DNA of 64,000 nt from the NCBI GenBank assembly GCA_024220505.1, contig JAKZZE010000002.1, positions 124,001 through 188,000 on the forward strand, written 5' to 3'. The translations under genes and the position numbers were made by a program. Position 1 is the first letter of the stretch, and every line of letters starts with the position of its first letter. This document shows positions 1 through 11,500 of the stretch, one piece after another. The notes under the pieces were generated by a model. The model did no database searches, was not told the DNA's origin, and saw only the letters and a list, made by a program, of their open reading frames with translations. This DNA is from Rhizopus arrhizus. Taxonomy: Eukaryota > Mucoromycota > Mucoromycetes > Mucorales > Rhizopodaceae.

Positions 1-370
1 ACTTTTTCACAAAAAAGGAAAAAAAAAGTATTTCCGGAAAACTATAGCAGCAGAATTGTTATAGTTCATGAATGGAAGCATTATCAGATTAAAAGCATAT
101 CAGATCAATGTTGATTTTGTAGTACACCTCGAATATTCTCACATTTCTGTTATTCAAGCTGATTATTTTCTATATGTATCACATTTAAAAAGCATTACTC
201 TATTTTTTTTTCATAAGCATTCAAAGAAACTGAAATAAAAGATACAGAATAAATTACTTCTCAGAGCTATAGGAACTGTATATTTTATTGGAAGCATTGC
301 AATGATTTTTGATTTAAAACGTACAGTTTTTGATATTAAGCAGTAATTGTAAAGGCATGTGAAAAAATAT

Positions 371-410
371 TTATCTGATCGCGCCATGTAACACTGGAAA
401 AATCTGATAA
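371..410. promoter_or_regulatory. Two ATCWGATAA (iron-type GATA factor) motifs
   Basis: ATCAGATAA is read on the minus strand at 371-379 and ATCTGATAA on the plus strand at 402-410, about 225-265 bp upstream of the start codon at 634. ATCWGATAA is the consensus bound by fungal iron-responsive GATA repressors (SreA/Fep1/Urbs1 family). In DNA this AT-rich I would expect only a few chance copies in the whole window, so two within 40 bp is notable. That they are functional is inference. Confidence 0.35.
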
Positions 411-556
411 CTTTATTATACAGTTCCTGTGTAACTAAAAGTATATTTCATGCTCTGGGAATCAAATAAACGGAGGTACATAACTTTACACATTACTTTT
501 TGACTTTCAAAAGCCTGTAAAACCATTTAGATGTTTTATTTAAATATAAAAAGTCG

Positions 557-564
557 TATAAATA
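557..564 (+). promoter_or_regulatory. TATA box of the secreted cysteine-rich protein gene
   Basis: TATAAATA lies 70-77 bp upstream of the start codon at 634, a plausible TATA position for a fungal gene. It is followed by a GATAA (566-570) and a TTATC (577-581), an inverted pair of GATA cores. Confidence 0.5.
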
Positions 565-633
565 AGATAAATTTATTTATCACTTCAAATCAATTAAGTC
601 TTATAGTCTTAATATTACAATCCTGCTCTAATC

Positions 634-1199
634 ATGTTGACTACTTTTGTTATTTCTGCTACGACTGCTGCTGTATTGGTTACTTCAGCTCTTGCTTCAA
701 ACTGTAACCCATCATATAATGTTCCTACTTCTGGTGAATGCTATACTAGCTGTAACATTGTAAATATATTATCTTTCCCTCTGTATTGATATTGAATTGA
801 CTTTTATTACTTGTTTAAAAGAAAGCAGGAGAAAACTATGTTCATGGCTGGACAATGGACCATACTTCAGAGCTCTTTATTGAGTCTCTCAGTATCATGT
901 GCAATAAGACAGGACCTAATTATATAAAGTTTATGACCACTGCTGGCATGTGTATGGCCGCCTGTAAGGACTCGAATCCCGATGATTTTAATAACGAGTT
1001 TGCTGGTGCTTGTGCTTGGTGGAATGTTCATAAAAATGATACGTGCAATTCTAAAGCTGTTACTGCTACTATTAAGCGTAGTAGTATTTCTTGCCAAACT
1101 GGCTACAGAGGCAAAAAGAGAGGCAATGGACCTAAGGAAGCATGCTGCTCTAGTACTAAAGACTGCCAGAAAACCTGTAACAAAGGAAGATGCGAATAA
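634..1199 (+). CDS. Small secreted cysteine-rich protein (14 Cys), unknown family
   Basis: Two exons, 634-759 and 822-1199, give 167 residues. The 62-nt intron runs from GTAAAT to AAAG; other nearby splice pairs break the frame or create a stop. The first ~21 residues (start MLTTFVISATT, then a hydrophobic stretch ending SALA) are a clear signal peptide with an AXA-like cleavage site. The mature protein of about 146 residues has 14 cysteines: three in exon 1 (NCN, ECY, SCN) and eleven in exon 2, including MCMAAC, EACC and a closing DCQKTCNKGRC. An even number of cysteines in an exported protein suggests seven disulfides. There is no transmembrane segment or GPI-like tail. I do not recognise the family; effector, defence or cell-wall roles are all possible. 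The exon model is well supported; the function is unknown. Confidence 0.75.
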
Positions 1200-2485
1200 C
1201 TAATTTTAATGGAAATTATTAATAACTAATAAATATATTATGCTATTGTCGCGATACATTCTACAACAGCAATCTTTTTTTATTTGAAAAATGCCTTCCT
1301 AAATATATGTAAAATGTGTTTGTTCATATTTATTAATACATTTATAGAAATTCAATACTTTAATTATGAGTCTTTAGCTAATAATTTATTTTCACAAGGT
1401 TATGCAAGCTTCTTTACATATTTGTTATAAAATGCTACTAAGTATCTTCTACCAAGAGCCACACTATAGTTATTTTAGTAATCAACAAAATTGCTACATT
1501 TATAAACAAATACTATGGTAGTGATACATTTGTATCATACTTTAATATCACTAAGATATGCTCTGTTATAAAATATATTAAAGCTTTTTGCATATGGTAA
1601 TCATTTAAACAAAGTAAATATTAAACTCTGTCTCATCATTATTTGTTATATATTGAAATAAGATGATGGTGACTTGATTCTTTAAACAAGCTGTATGGGC
1701 TTTCTAAGAGGTGTGATCATGATGCTTGTGCTTTTGACTTTATATCAAACAGGCTATAAAAAATTTCTTGTAATTGGTAGGCAGCTTAAGTTAAAAGATC
1801 ACTGATATTTTTTAAAAGCTCTGATACACTAAACTGACGATTTAAGAAGCTTTTTTGAAACTTATCACGTGTGATATCAGTAGCCATCAGATTATTATAA
1901 AAATCACCCTTCTTTATTTTGCTCACAAGAATTTCAAGCTTAAAGTCATTTATTAAATGCCATTTAAAAAAGCACGTCGATTTCAATTATTTAGCTATTC
2001 TTTTTACATCTCTTACGAAATAGACTTTAACTAATTAGCAGTCTTTGTATTTGATAAGCGCAGTATGAGTGTGTTTTTAGATAAACTGATTAATATCATA
2101 GAATAGTACAACCATAATATGCTTTAATATGCCTTTTCACAGAAGGAATACCTTTTTTAAAACCTATGTTGGATCTAATGGATCTTTTTTAAACATAAAC
2201 ACTAAACAACGGCATTAAAATAGCATCAGATATTTACGTAGAATTATCAGTGTAATAAAATTAAAAAAAAAGTTTAGAGCGGATAATAATGAATGATAAT
2301 AAATCAGATTATTTAAGCTATAAGCTTAGTTATATTCTTAAGTCATTCTGTTTTATCAAAACAATGTTGCCCTGAAATGTTGGGCCAATGAAGCATGATG
2401 CGAAAGATGAATCTCAGCCATACTTAAAGTCACACACGCATTCCTTTTTTTTTATTTTTACTTTGAAGAAATTAAATATTGGATT
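1200..2485. other. AT-rich intergenic region with one small minus-strand ORF
   Basis: No convincing gene. A 66-codon open frame on the minus strand (1786-1986) reads protein-like (motifs CFFKWHL and KGDFYNNLM, then DITRDKFQKSF) but has no clear upstream exon. It could be the last exon of a decayed repeat-family gene. The rest is AT-rich without recognisable structure. Confidence 0.4.
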
Positions 2486-3930
2486 ATGAGTGAAAATGGA
2501 GAAGAAGAACAAAAAGATCCATCTCTTTTGACTAGTTTTGTCAACGTCATATCTGGAGCAAAACAGTCTGCTACTATTGAATTTGATAAATTTTGTGAAA
2601 ATATTGGATGGCGGCCAAAACCTAAACCAGTCGTTATACGTAATAAATATGATATGGTCAGAGTACAAGCTGGACAGAGTATTCATGGAAGGATATTACC
2701 AGACAGACACCGACACAACTATGTAAAGGACGCGGAAATACAGACCGATGACATTTCTGAAGAGGAATTTGAAGGACTTAAACGTAGATCAAGCGTCAGT
2801 AGCATTAGTATTGATAGAGAAATGGAAGAACACAGACCAACAAAGATGTTGAGGAGAGACTATACAAAATCAATTCAAAGACCAAATGAGGAAATGATTT
2901 CCAACCAGTTGTTAAAAGAAAACATCATGCAGCGACCTAATGATGACATCAGTACCTGCTTTGACTCAGTGGGAGAATCCTCCAATAACAGATATGCAGT
3001 ACAATCAAAAGTAAACTTTACAACAGGTTCTAAATCAGTCAAGCGATTAACGTCAGAACTGGAAAAGATATTTTCAGCAAAGCAACCCCCTTCTTTTAAA
3101 AAGACTAAAGTTGAACATAATTCCGAGCGCAAGAATGAAAATATAGAAAGCAAGATTGAAAAGAATGAAACTAAAGAGGAAAAACAAATTACTAAACATA
3201 TTACTCCAAAGGCACCACCACCACCACTACCATTGCTTCCATCAGCTCAAGAACCAAGGACACAGAAACAGGGATATTCAACCGCTTCAGAACAACTAAA
3301 GCTAGAAGAGGAGCGTATGCGATTATTGGAAAAGAAACTAGGTGATATTCACTCTAAGGTATAATGTGTGCAAATACTTTATTGTCAAAAATATGCCATT
3401 GACAAATAAGTATTTAGATGAACGATTTTGCAATTCGTACTCCAAATGATTCACCTATTCCATCGCACACTGTGCCTGCGTCTCAGCATATGTCTATTTC
3501 ACCGAATCGAGCTTCTCCTATTAGACAGATTTCAACCCCTATTACAAAAAGGAGTTCATTTGGCTCTATTAGCTCCCCAAGAGCAAGTTACAATACACCT
3601 AGCCCTATTAAGGATGTCTCAAAAATATTTCAGGTAATAGCAAAACATGGTGATATATTTATATAGAAAAGTAATTATAATCATTTTTTTGTGTAGGAAA
3701 CTCCTTCACCTATACCTAAACCTACTGAAAGGCATATATCCAAGATGCGTGTACTTATTCAGCAAATACCAATGGTTCAATTAAGAAAAACTGATAAAAT
3801 CATGTAAGCCTGTCACATTACTTTTTTTATTAATTGATTTATTAACATGTTTACATACAGTGGACCAGATGGATTAGAAAAACCAAATCCTGTTTGGCAT
3901 GAAATCTATGGTAAAAAAAGACGGGTATAA
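2486..3930 (+). CDS. Predicted disordered protein of unknown function
   Basis: Four exons, 2486-3358, 3418-3633, 3697-3803 and 3861-3930, encode 421 residues; all introns are GT-AG and 52-63 nt. I do not recognise a catalytic or binding domain. The N-terminal ~70 residues look ordered (a hydrophobic/aromatic segment, then GWRPKPKPVVIRNKYDMVRV). The middle is low-complexity and highly charged, with many Lys/Glu pairs, a proline run (PKAPPPPLPLLP) near residue 245, and a short coiled-coil-like stretch before the first junction. Exon 2 is rich in Ser/Pro with many SP/TP sites, suggesting phosphorylation by proline-directed kinases. The last ~25 residues (PNPVWHEIYGKKRRV) look conserved and end in a basic cluster. 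A nuclear or cytoskeletal adaptor is a guess. It converges on UTP22 with only 118 bp between the stop codons. Confidence 0.75.
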
Positions 3931-4048
3931 ACCACATGTATACATAATCATTCGCTATGCTTTGTACATCTATTTTGAAACTATTTTCTTTTTTATAAAT
4001 ATTTTATTTTTCTTTTTCTACAAAAAATATTTTCTATACATTGAGATT

Positions 4049-7000
4049 TTATTGCTGCAATAAATTGCCAGCAATTCGCTTGATTTCTTCTAAAATGGCA
4101 TCAAAGTTGGGAGCAATAAACTTAGATACTTCCTTTTGTCCCTTGGGAATTTTCTATAAAAGTATAAGCATTAGAAGGACGTTATTTTAAATACTAAAAA
4201 AAAAAAAAAAAAAAAAAAAAACTTACTAAGAATCCATTCTTTTTCATGTCCACCGGCACACTATTAAATCCAGCTGTCACCTTCCATTGTATAGGCTCAG
4301 CAACCAATGGATTCCACACAAGAGCTAATTGATCCCCACCGTATTTGTTGTGGAATACCATGACAGTGTGTCCATATATACGTTCAATTTCTTGTATCAG
4401 ATCAGATATAGGGTCAAAGCGTGCAAACACTTTGTCACCCAAAAGACTGTAACCTGTACTCTTAAAGTATTTGGGATCAGGGTGCATATTTTGATAGTAT
4501 CGTGTGCATTTCTCTTTGCTTAGTGGAAGTACAACAGAATAGTCAGACATGGGAGTCACAAAGATACGCTCAACTTCGGATGGTTTAGCTTGCTCTATTA
4601 CTTCATCCAGTACTTTAAGAGAAGCCTTGGCCAAGACACAAATACGTGCAGCAACAGCGCGTGAGGGCTTGGTACGGGTCCATCTGTGGCCACTTAAATC
4701 TTTAGCAGTCGCAATGGTCATCACACCGCGTGTCATCTGTGGATTTGTGCTTCTGTGATGGTTGAATTGAGACAATATTTCCTCACGTTGCTTGGTGGTC
4801 AATTCACCTTCAATATCAACAATCAGTGGTGTAATTTGCCAGTCCCAAGTAGCCAAAAGGTTCAAAACACGAGTAAACCCGCTAAATGTAGACACAGGTG
4901 TCGTCCAGGGCTGTGGCTCCAAGAATACATAGGCAACTAGTAATTCAATCATTTCATCATTGATATGAGGAGAAAGCATATGTGCACCAAACCAGCGTTT
5001 GATTAATCGAACAGTGGATGAGTATGCAGTGAATCGAGCACACATAGCTTGAACATAAAATGTATGTGATTGTTGGTAGTTAAGTTGATACATATATTTT
5101 TCTAAGGCATCTTTAGCTTGTCCTTTTATGAATGGGGTTGATGTCTTGGTATCGATAATCTTCTTCAATTGCTGAGCTTCTTGTTCAAGAGCAATATGAC
5201 ATCGGAAGACATAGCCAAGACAATAGACATCAATATAACCTCGAATAGCTAATGGATTCTTTTCGCAAATGTCATCTATAACAACAGCATCCATTTGATA
5301 GCGAGCTTTGAGCTCTTGGGCAATGTTCAGGTAAAACGAGTGCTTTACTTTTTGAAGCGCATTCAAGTCATCTGGGAACTTGGCGGATCGTTCAATGTTG
5401 ATGATTACATCAATTGCCTCAAAATAGCGTGTTGGGGTAGGGTGACTGACGGCATTATTAAAATCAACTGGATGAGGGACTGTCACAGTTGTGTATCGCA
5501 AACTGGAAGAAGCAGGGTAAACACTGTTAATCAGTAATGGCAAAGCATCGTCAATGTCACGGAGTTGTTTGCTGAACTGACTAAAAGCTGTCATAACTGA
5601 ATGGAAGCCAGTAGTTTTCAATTCGGGATTAAACAAATGTTGAGGCAAGCCTTTTGCGAAGTTCAAATAGTCATAGAATTGACCTGCCCAATATTGGATT
5701 TGCTGAGTTTCTAAAGAAAGATGCAACTCGAGAAGATACTGTACAATTTGTTGTACAATCAAGCTACGGTTCTCGTAACCTTGTGTTTGCCAAACAACAG
5801 CTTCAACAATAGAACCATCCTTGAATCGACGTAATTCAGATTTGTTGCCCCAGAATTTTCTAAATTCAGCGACTTCTTCTTCATTTTGTGATTGTGGGCC
5901 TTGATCAACTAAACGTGGTGCGTTGTCTGAGTTTAATAACAGCCCAATAGTAATGGTTGCATCAGTTTCAATGTTGACAGGAGCATTAGCATCAACAGAC
6001 CAACTTTGAAGATTTTCATAAACATGTTGAACAGCAATCAAATCCACACGATTCGTCAAGCCTCTTGTTAAAATGTGACTTATGCGTTGAACAAAGAAAG
6101 GAATATAAGAGTGATAATCTGCTTTGGCTGTCTCTGTGAATAACTCACTGGAAGGTGCAGAAAGCTTGATGCGAGCAACGTTATCGTACCTAAACTTTGT
6201 GTCATTTACTTTCTTAAGGAACATATGTTCAAATCGATCAACAGAGTCATTGAGGAATGACATAGCCAATTTGGCTTCATGTTGTAATTGAGCAAGTCCT
6301 GAGGCGTGAATAGAAGCAGCCAAGTTGAGAGTACCTGAGGGATCAACAACCACAAAATCATAGTGATTTAAAAATTCTGTTTTTGAAAACTCTTGTCTCT
6401 CGCTTTCACCAATGAACACAGGGGCTTGCTTGAAATCACGAGAAGCAATAAAATCAAGTGTACCTCTGAAAAGTTGGTATGAACTATGAGTAGAAGATAG
6501 TTTCTTATCCGTTCCATCTTGACTGCCTTGCATAAGGTATGCCATGATCATAGTGAACAAGAAGGGAGTAAAACCAATGCGATCTAAACCACGTTGATGG
6601 ATCCAAGTTCTCGCTAACAAAACAGCGCTTCTAAATTCTGGGCAAACCTTGCTGTGTTGATAAAGGAAACTTAAATTAGCTGTGTACGAAGTATCCATCA
6701 ATAGTGAAGCATTGTAATGAGGTGTAGCTGGAGAATTATCAGCAGAGATTTTTACATTACTTTTAGCAGGTGCAAGACGGTGCTTGGGGAACACACCAAG
6801 ATCAACACTAGGCAAGATACGAATGATACACTTTGTCTTTGAGAAATCAACATCAGACTTGTCTATATAAGTAACTTGTTAAAATAAGTTGAATGATAGC
6901 TACGGTTCATCATTACCTCCAGCAGGCTTAACAAGCAAAATCGGACGACGGAAATCGCCATTTAATGTGCTATATTCAATTTCAAATTTCTTTTTAGATG

Positions 7001-7851
7001 CTTGAAGAGCAGTGGCTAAAACACCCAAATAACAAGCACGCTTGTGGAAGTAACGATAATTGGAATAGTCTTTTTCTTGAAAAATTGAATTTGGCATTTC
7101 TACTGCGACATCTACAGTGAATGGTGTCTTGGTCTTTGCTACTGTCTTAAGTGCGTATCCTCCTACAATGTGAATGGATGATGGTTTTTCAAATGCAAAT
7201 GAGTGCAAAGCGTCAGGTGAAGGCTGAGGATCAGGAAAAGGTACAGCGACCTTGTTCTTTTTCAACAAATTGTTTGCAAAATCAACCAACTAGCAAATAG
7301 GGAACTAAGTTTATACCATCCATAGAAGGAAAATAGACACTGTTATAAATTACCTTCATTGGTTTTCCATTTGGAATACTGTCAAAAGTTGCTTTCAAAG
7401 TATGAAGTGCTTTTTCCAAAGTCTTGTGTTTTTCATAATTCATATTGATTTCAGTCATTAATTCTTCAATCTAATGCATTATGTCAATAAAAACATTCAA
7501 CCTTAGGTTGATATCATGTACCTCCAATTTGAATATGTTGGACTTGAATAACTCTACTGTTTCTTTCAAGCCTTCCAATTCACCTGCAATAATATCATCC
7601 TGTGTAGGAGCAGTCTTTTTGATTCCAGTACTCTCAAGTTCTTTTTCTTCCATTTCTTCGTCTTCATCGTCTTCATAATCGTCCGATCCAGATTCGTCAA
7701 TATAATCATCTTTAATAGTTTCTGTTTTAGCAACCTAAATCAAGATCAGCAAAGAAACTCAACTAAGTATGAACCTTATTATATTTACTTTAGAGGGAGG
7801 CTCAGAGGCCAAGTCTTTTTTGTTTTGCTTTCTTTTTGCTGCGGCACCCAT
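4049..7851 (-). CDS. UTP22: U3 snoRNP / SSU processome protein Utp22 (NOL6/Nrap family)
   Basis: Six exons on the minus strand: 7851-7789, 7734-7522, 7470-7354, 7289-6917, 6862-4227 and 4153-4049, giving 1168 residues, close to yeast Utp22 and human NOL6. Utp22 belongs to the UTP-C complex with Rrp7 and takes part in pre-18S rRNA processing in the nucleolus. The Nrap family is built from nucleotidyltransferase-like domains that have lost activity. Here the N-terminus is basic then acidic (Asp/Glu run at about residues 35-50), followed by the first nucleotidyltransferase-like fold (VGGYALK near 173-179 and VDVAVEMP near 190-197), then IRILPSVD and a long all-family body. Only GG, not the GS of active transferases, is seen at the first motif. 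The last intron (4226-4154) carries a run of 26 T on the coding strand just after its donor. The start codon is the first Met of a lysine-rich N-terminus (MGAAAKRKQNKK). Confidence 0.93.
4196..4221. repeat. 26-base homopolymer in UTP22 intron 5
   Basis: An uninterrupted run of 26 A on the plus strand (T on the UTP22 coding strand), placed right after the 5' splice site GTAAG. Confidence 0.95.
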
Positions 7852-8757
7852 TAGAATTTAGAGAAAACTGTTTATGCGTAAAAAGAGAGAACGAGAAGAT
7901 TACTACTTTTTTGACAAGTTTTAGGTAAAGTGTGTGGCTTGAGTTTAAATTATTGTGACCAGCCTTCATGTTAGAGGCTTATTTATTGTGAGGGTATTTC
8001 TCGGAAGTCACAGTCTGACCCAGTCTCTAGTCTCATCGTTTTTGAGCGGTAGAAAAATGCCCAGCTTGGAAGATCTGGATTTTCAGCTGTTCAGAAAAAA
8101 ATATACACAAAACGGCTTAAGATTTGAAGTAAATTGCTTCTATTGTAAAACAGCAGATGCGATACACGGTAGCAAAGCCATAAAATTACCTAGGCTATGT
8201 TCTTGTTATTGATGTTGGCACACAGTGTGTGTTTTTTTTTAATGAAAACTTTATTAAGTTCCAGAGGAATTTTATTTGCTTTTACTGTCAACCTTGATTA
8301 ATCAGATAAAAAGTAACCCTAAACACAACATTGATATTCCTTCTTAATTAGTGAGTATTAATAATTATCTAGCAAGGAACTTGGAACATGATAAATAGAG
8401 GATTGCTTGTATGTATAAATTTTCTGCAAAAAAACTCCATTTTCAGAAAGTAAAGTCGCATTTTTTACAAATTTTATAACATAATATATACAAAAAAGCG
8501 ACAAGTAAACACGACATTTGTTACTGAAAATAGTGTAAGATTATTAAAAAAAAAAAAAGCTCATGGATACCATCTACACTTAATGAATTTTATATATCAT
8601 CAGATTTCCTATTTCAAACAATAACTATTGCTATATCAAAAACATTTGTAAAAATAAAACTAGAAGCATTTATAATGACATTATTTTGGATTATGCTTAT
8701 ATTGCATAATTTTTATTGTTTAAGATATGATCTAAGTTTATCTAAAGAAATGCCGGG
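7852..8757. other. Intergenic region between UTP22 and the Crypton remnant
   Basis: Holds the UTP22 5' region. A plus-strand open frame (7955-8212) has no homologous feel, no splice partners and atypical composition, so it is not called. The rest is AT-rich; an isolated ATCAGATAA occurs at 8301-8309. Confidence 0.5.
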
Positions 8758-9979
8758 TTACACTCTTCTCTTCTCAAACCTTCTTGCGACTTCTTCAGAT
8801 GATATACGCTCGTCTTCAGCTTTTTTCTTTATGACATTATATATTTCATTTTTTCTACAGAAGAAACAAAAATATTTTCGCTCCTTTCTTCAAGTTGTGT
8901 CGTATTTCTCTTCCAAAAATTGAACAGACGAATTTTCCCCCAAACCCTCGCTATACTCCCTTCAGACATCAGTACCTGAGACAATTGCTCTGATCATCTT
9001 GTAGAATACTTGCATTTCCTCAGGTTCGTTCGGTTGCAATTATACAGTAGGAGTCGGCTCAGTCAAAACTGTAGGAAATGACGCTCCAGAATTGGCCGAA
9101 GAATTAAAATGAGCATTCCCAAGGGCAAAGAAATTACCAAAGCTTTGGTTTATTTTTTTCAAATTCTGCTGTGTTCGCTGCTTTCATGGAGAGTAATGAT
9201 GAAGTAATAGCACCAAAACCAGTTTGAAGAGTTGAAACTAGCTCAGGTATAGCAAGTTGGATTCGTCTATTTGATAAGAATGATTCTTCTTCTAAGTGAC
9301 CCATGCATTTCTACTTCAAAATTTTTATGTAGTTCAGTTTGAAGTATTTCGCAATTCCAAAGGTAGTACTGAAGGTATTTTTTCTTCAAAGGAACAGAAT
9401 ACTTCATTTAAAAAAAATAAAAAATTTAAATATTTCAAATAGATATGCTCATAATTGTATTTTTACCTGTAGCAAAACAATACGCAAATATGCAAGCAAG
9501 TTGAGAAAATTAGGACCAGTTATGCCTTCCTGAATATCATATTCAGCATTAAATCCCTCCTTCCACTACTCGATATTCTTAAATATCAATGTTTGGAGTG
9601 CCAACGATGGTTTAATGACAGCTCTTGGCAAAAAGTAATTTGCGTGTGGTTAGCCGTTGAAACCGCAAGTCTTTTCATTGCCTCCACGGGTAAGCTGGGA
9701 ATATAACGCCCCATCATTTTGTCGGTTCTCCGCCTTCCTACCATTCTTTGCTGATCACCAGAAACATTCATTTATGTGATCACATTCGGAGGGTTCTTTC
9801 TGTTGGCATAAGGCACCTTTGACATGCGAATTTCAATCTTCTTGAAAAGTTCAACATATGTAGAACGTTGAGCCTTGTATTGAATAGCTTTGAAGGGGCT
9901 ATCACCTTTGAAGACCATAGTCTTATACCAGTTATCTCCTTTCTCAAAGTTTGGGAACTCTTCGTTATCGTGGTGAAAG

Positions 9980-10017
<38 letters not shown>

Positions 10018-10650
10018 GAAGCAGGGCGTCAACTGAGCAAATTTGACACCTCTATGTCTTAATGACGAGCCATACCCAATTTTACTATGCTGGTTAGTTT
10101 TTCCATGCGCAATTGTAGCAACCAGAGCAATACATCCGGAGAGTCTTTGATTTGCAACTTCCACAAAAAAAGATCAGTAAATTTCATACCAAGAGTTGTT
10201 TGGCTATAACATAATATCGCATGACGTAAAAGGGAACATAATCTATTTCTACAGCCACGAATATCACTTTTTTCAGTAAAGAAGAAGATGCTTACTTTCT
10301 TGAGTTCTTCCTTTAAGTAATTATAATTTAGCATATTTTTGTCTCGGTCTTCATAGTTTAGTCTTCTGCGCTTAACTTTCCCTTTTTCAAGTGGGTCCAG
10401 GAAAGCCCTGAGCAAAGGACCTCTTGCTACGCCATTGGTGTTCCATTCAAGCGGTTTTTGCGTGTTACACATGTCAGAGATAGCTTTTAAGTAGGCCAAA
10501 GTAGATTCTCAGCCAAGACAGCAGGTGTACCACTATCATTTCTACGATACTTGCTATCTCGCTTAAATACGTACTCCATTGGAAAGAGGCGAAGTTTTTT
10601 ATCGGATACAATGTACCCGTCCTCAAAGCTTTTTTCTCTGCGCCAGACCT
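8758..10650 (-). pseudogene. Decayed Crypton-type tyrosine-recombinase transposon gene with GCR1_C domain
   Basis: Read on the minus strand from 10650 to 8758, successive fragments in shifting frames follow the order of a Crypton recombinase. N-terminal part (10650-10500): DGYIVSDKKLRLF and LAENLLW. Then LAYLKAISDMCNTQ and a Ndc10-like core (10499-10060). The catalytic domain (10160-9590) shows HGKTNQ, YGSSLRHRGVKF, HHDNEEFPNF and DNWYKT, then SGDQQRMVGRRR and MMGRYIPSLP, whose Tyr would be the nucleophile. The C-terminal GCR1_C-like DNA-binding domain (about 9010-8758) reads FYKMIRAIVSGTD, EYSEGLG, VQFLEEKY and IKKKAEDERISSEEVARRFE before a stop at 8758. At least four frameshifts and three in-frame stops, plus a 33-base T run inside the catalytic part, show it is dead. 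Identification rests on motif order recalled for Crypton/Ndc10/Gcr1 families. Confidence 0.75.
9983..10015. repeat. 33-base homopolymer inside the Crypton remnant
   Basis: Thirty-three A on the plus strand; on the pseudogene strand it reads as a phenylalanine run between CFYF and LLFHHDNEEFP, where intact relatives have only a few aromatic residues. It probably grew from a short TTT-rich stretch after inactivation. Confidence 0.9.
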
Positions 10651-10783
10651 ATATTTAAAATATATTTGCTTCCATAGTATTTAAAGTACTAGCTTTTAAG
10701 AGGAATATTTTATTGGATAAATATAAACACTCATGAAGTTGAATCTGAGAGGGTAAAATATTAAGCTTTTCGGCAGAAGACTC

Positions 10784-10814
<31 letters not shown>

Positions 10815-11500
10815 GCTAAATTTAAATCACAGCGAAAGATGCCTCAAGTCTGACTTGAGTCTGACAGACCATACACTGGATTTTCCTTTACTTTGGTGGC
10901 CAGTAGTTACATTGATCCTTTGGTTTCTCTTCCACCAAAATATAAAACTTGATCTTTTATTTTTATTCTTTTCTTTTCCACTTTCTTTTTCTTTCATTTT
11001 TATTTTGTCCCATTCATATTCAATTTACAAAGAAATTACAAAAAAAAGTATCTTCATATTTGTCTCAATATTGAAATCCTTATTAACTGAAATAAAGGCT
11101 ATCTTAACCCAAATAAGTCCAATTTTCACAACGATTTCATTTTCAATATTAATGAACAAAGACATTGATATGATTGAAGTCGACACTCAAAGTACACTAC
11201 AACGATGCTGATGACCTTTTATTCAGTAGTTGAAGACATAATGGAGAAAGCCAGTAACAGACTCGAACGTATTTCCTCCTCAAGCTACATTTCTTGAGCT
11301 TTGAGGAAAAAACCAATCGAGGTTAAAAGTAGCATTAAACACTACGCTCTAATAAATGATGTGTTGACAGAGTTATTTTCTCTAAGTGCAATACACTCCG
11401 CCTGCCAAGGCTGGATTCGACACTCTCAGAGATTTTTGAACGTTGTAAGAGCATGGAAGTATTCTTTGATAGACAATAATAAAAAAGGGAGATTTTGGTA
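10651..11500. other. Intergenic region between the Crypton remnant and NOP58
   Basis: Contains a 27-base T tract (10788-10814) and a perfect 8-1-8 palindrome, CTCAAGTC T GACTTGAG, at 10843-10859. The open frame at 10813-11211 on the plus strand is hydrophobic and T-rich and is judged non-coding. Confidence 0.5.

Noticed and set aside
855..1199. Secreted-protein gene starting at the ATG at 855
   Set aside because: This would lack a signal peptide and three cysteines; the upstream exon at 634-759 joins in frame and supplies both.
7955..8212. Plus-strand open frame of 85 codons upstream of UTP22
   Set aside because: No recognisable motif, no splice partner, and it lies in the UTP22 5' region.
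8675..8923. Plus-strand open frame of 82 codons
   Set aside because: It is the antisense shadow of the GCR1_C part of the Crypton remnant, which gives far better family motifs on the minus strand.
10813..11211. Plus-strand open frame of 132 codons
   Set aside because: Low-complexity hydrophobic reading of T-rich DNA; no homology and no ATG context.
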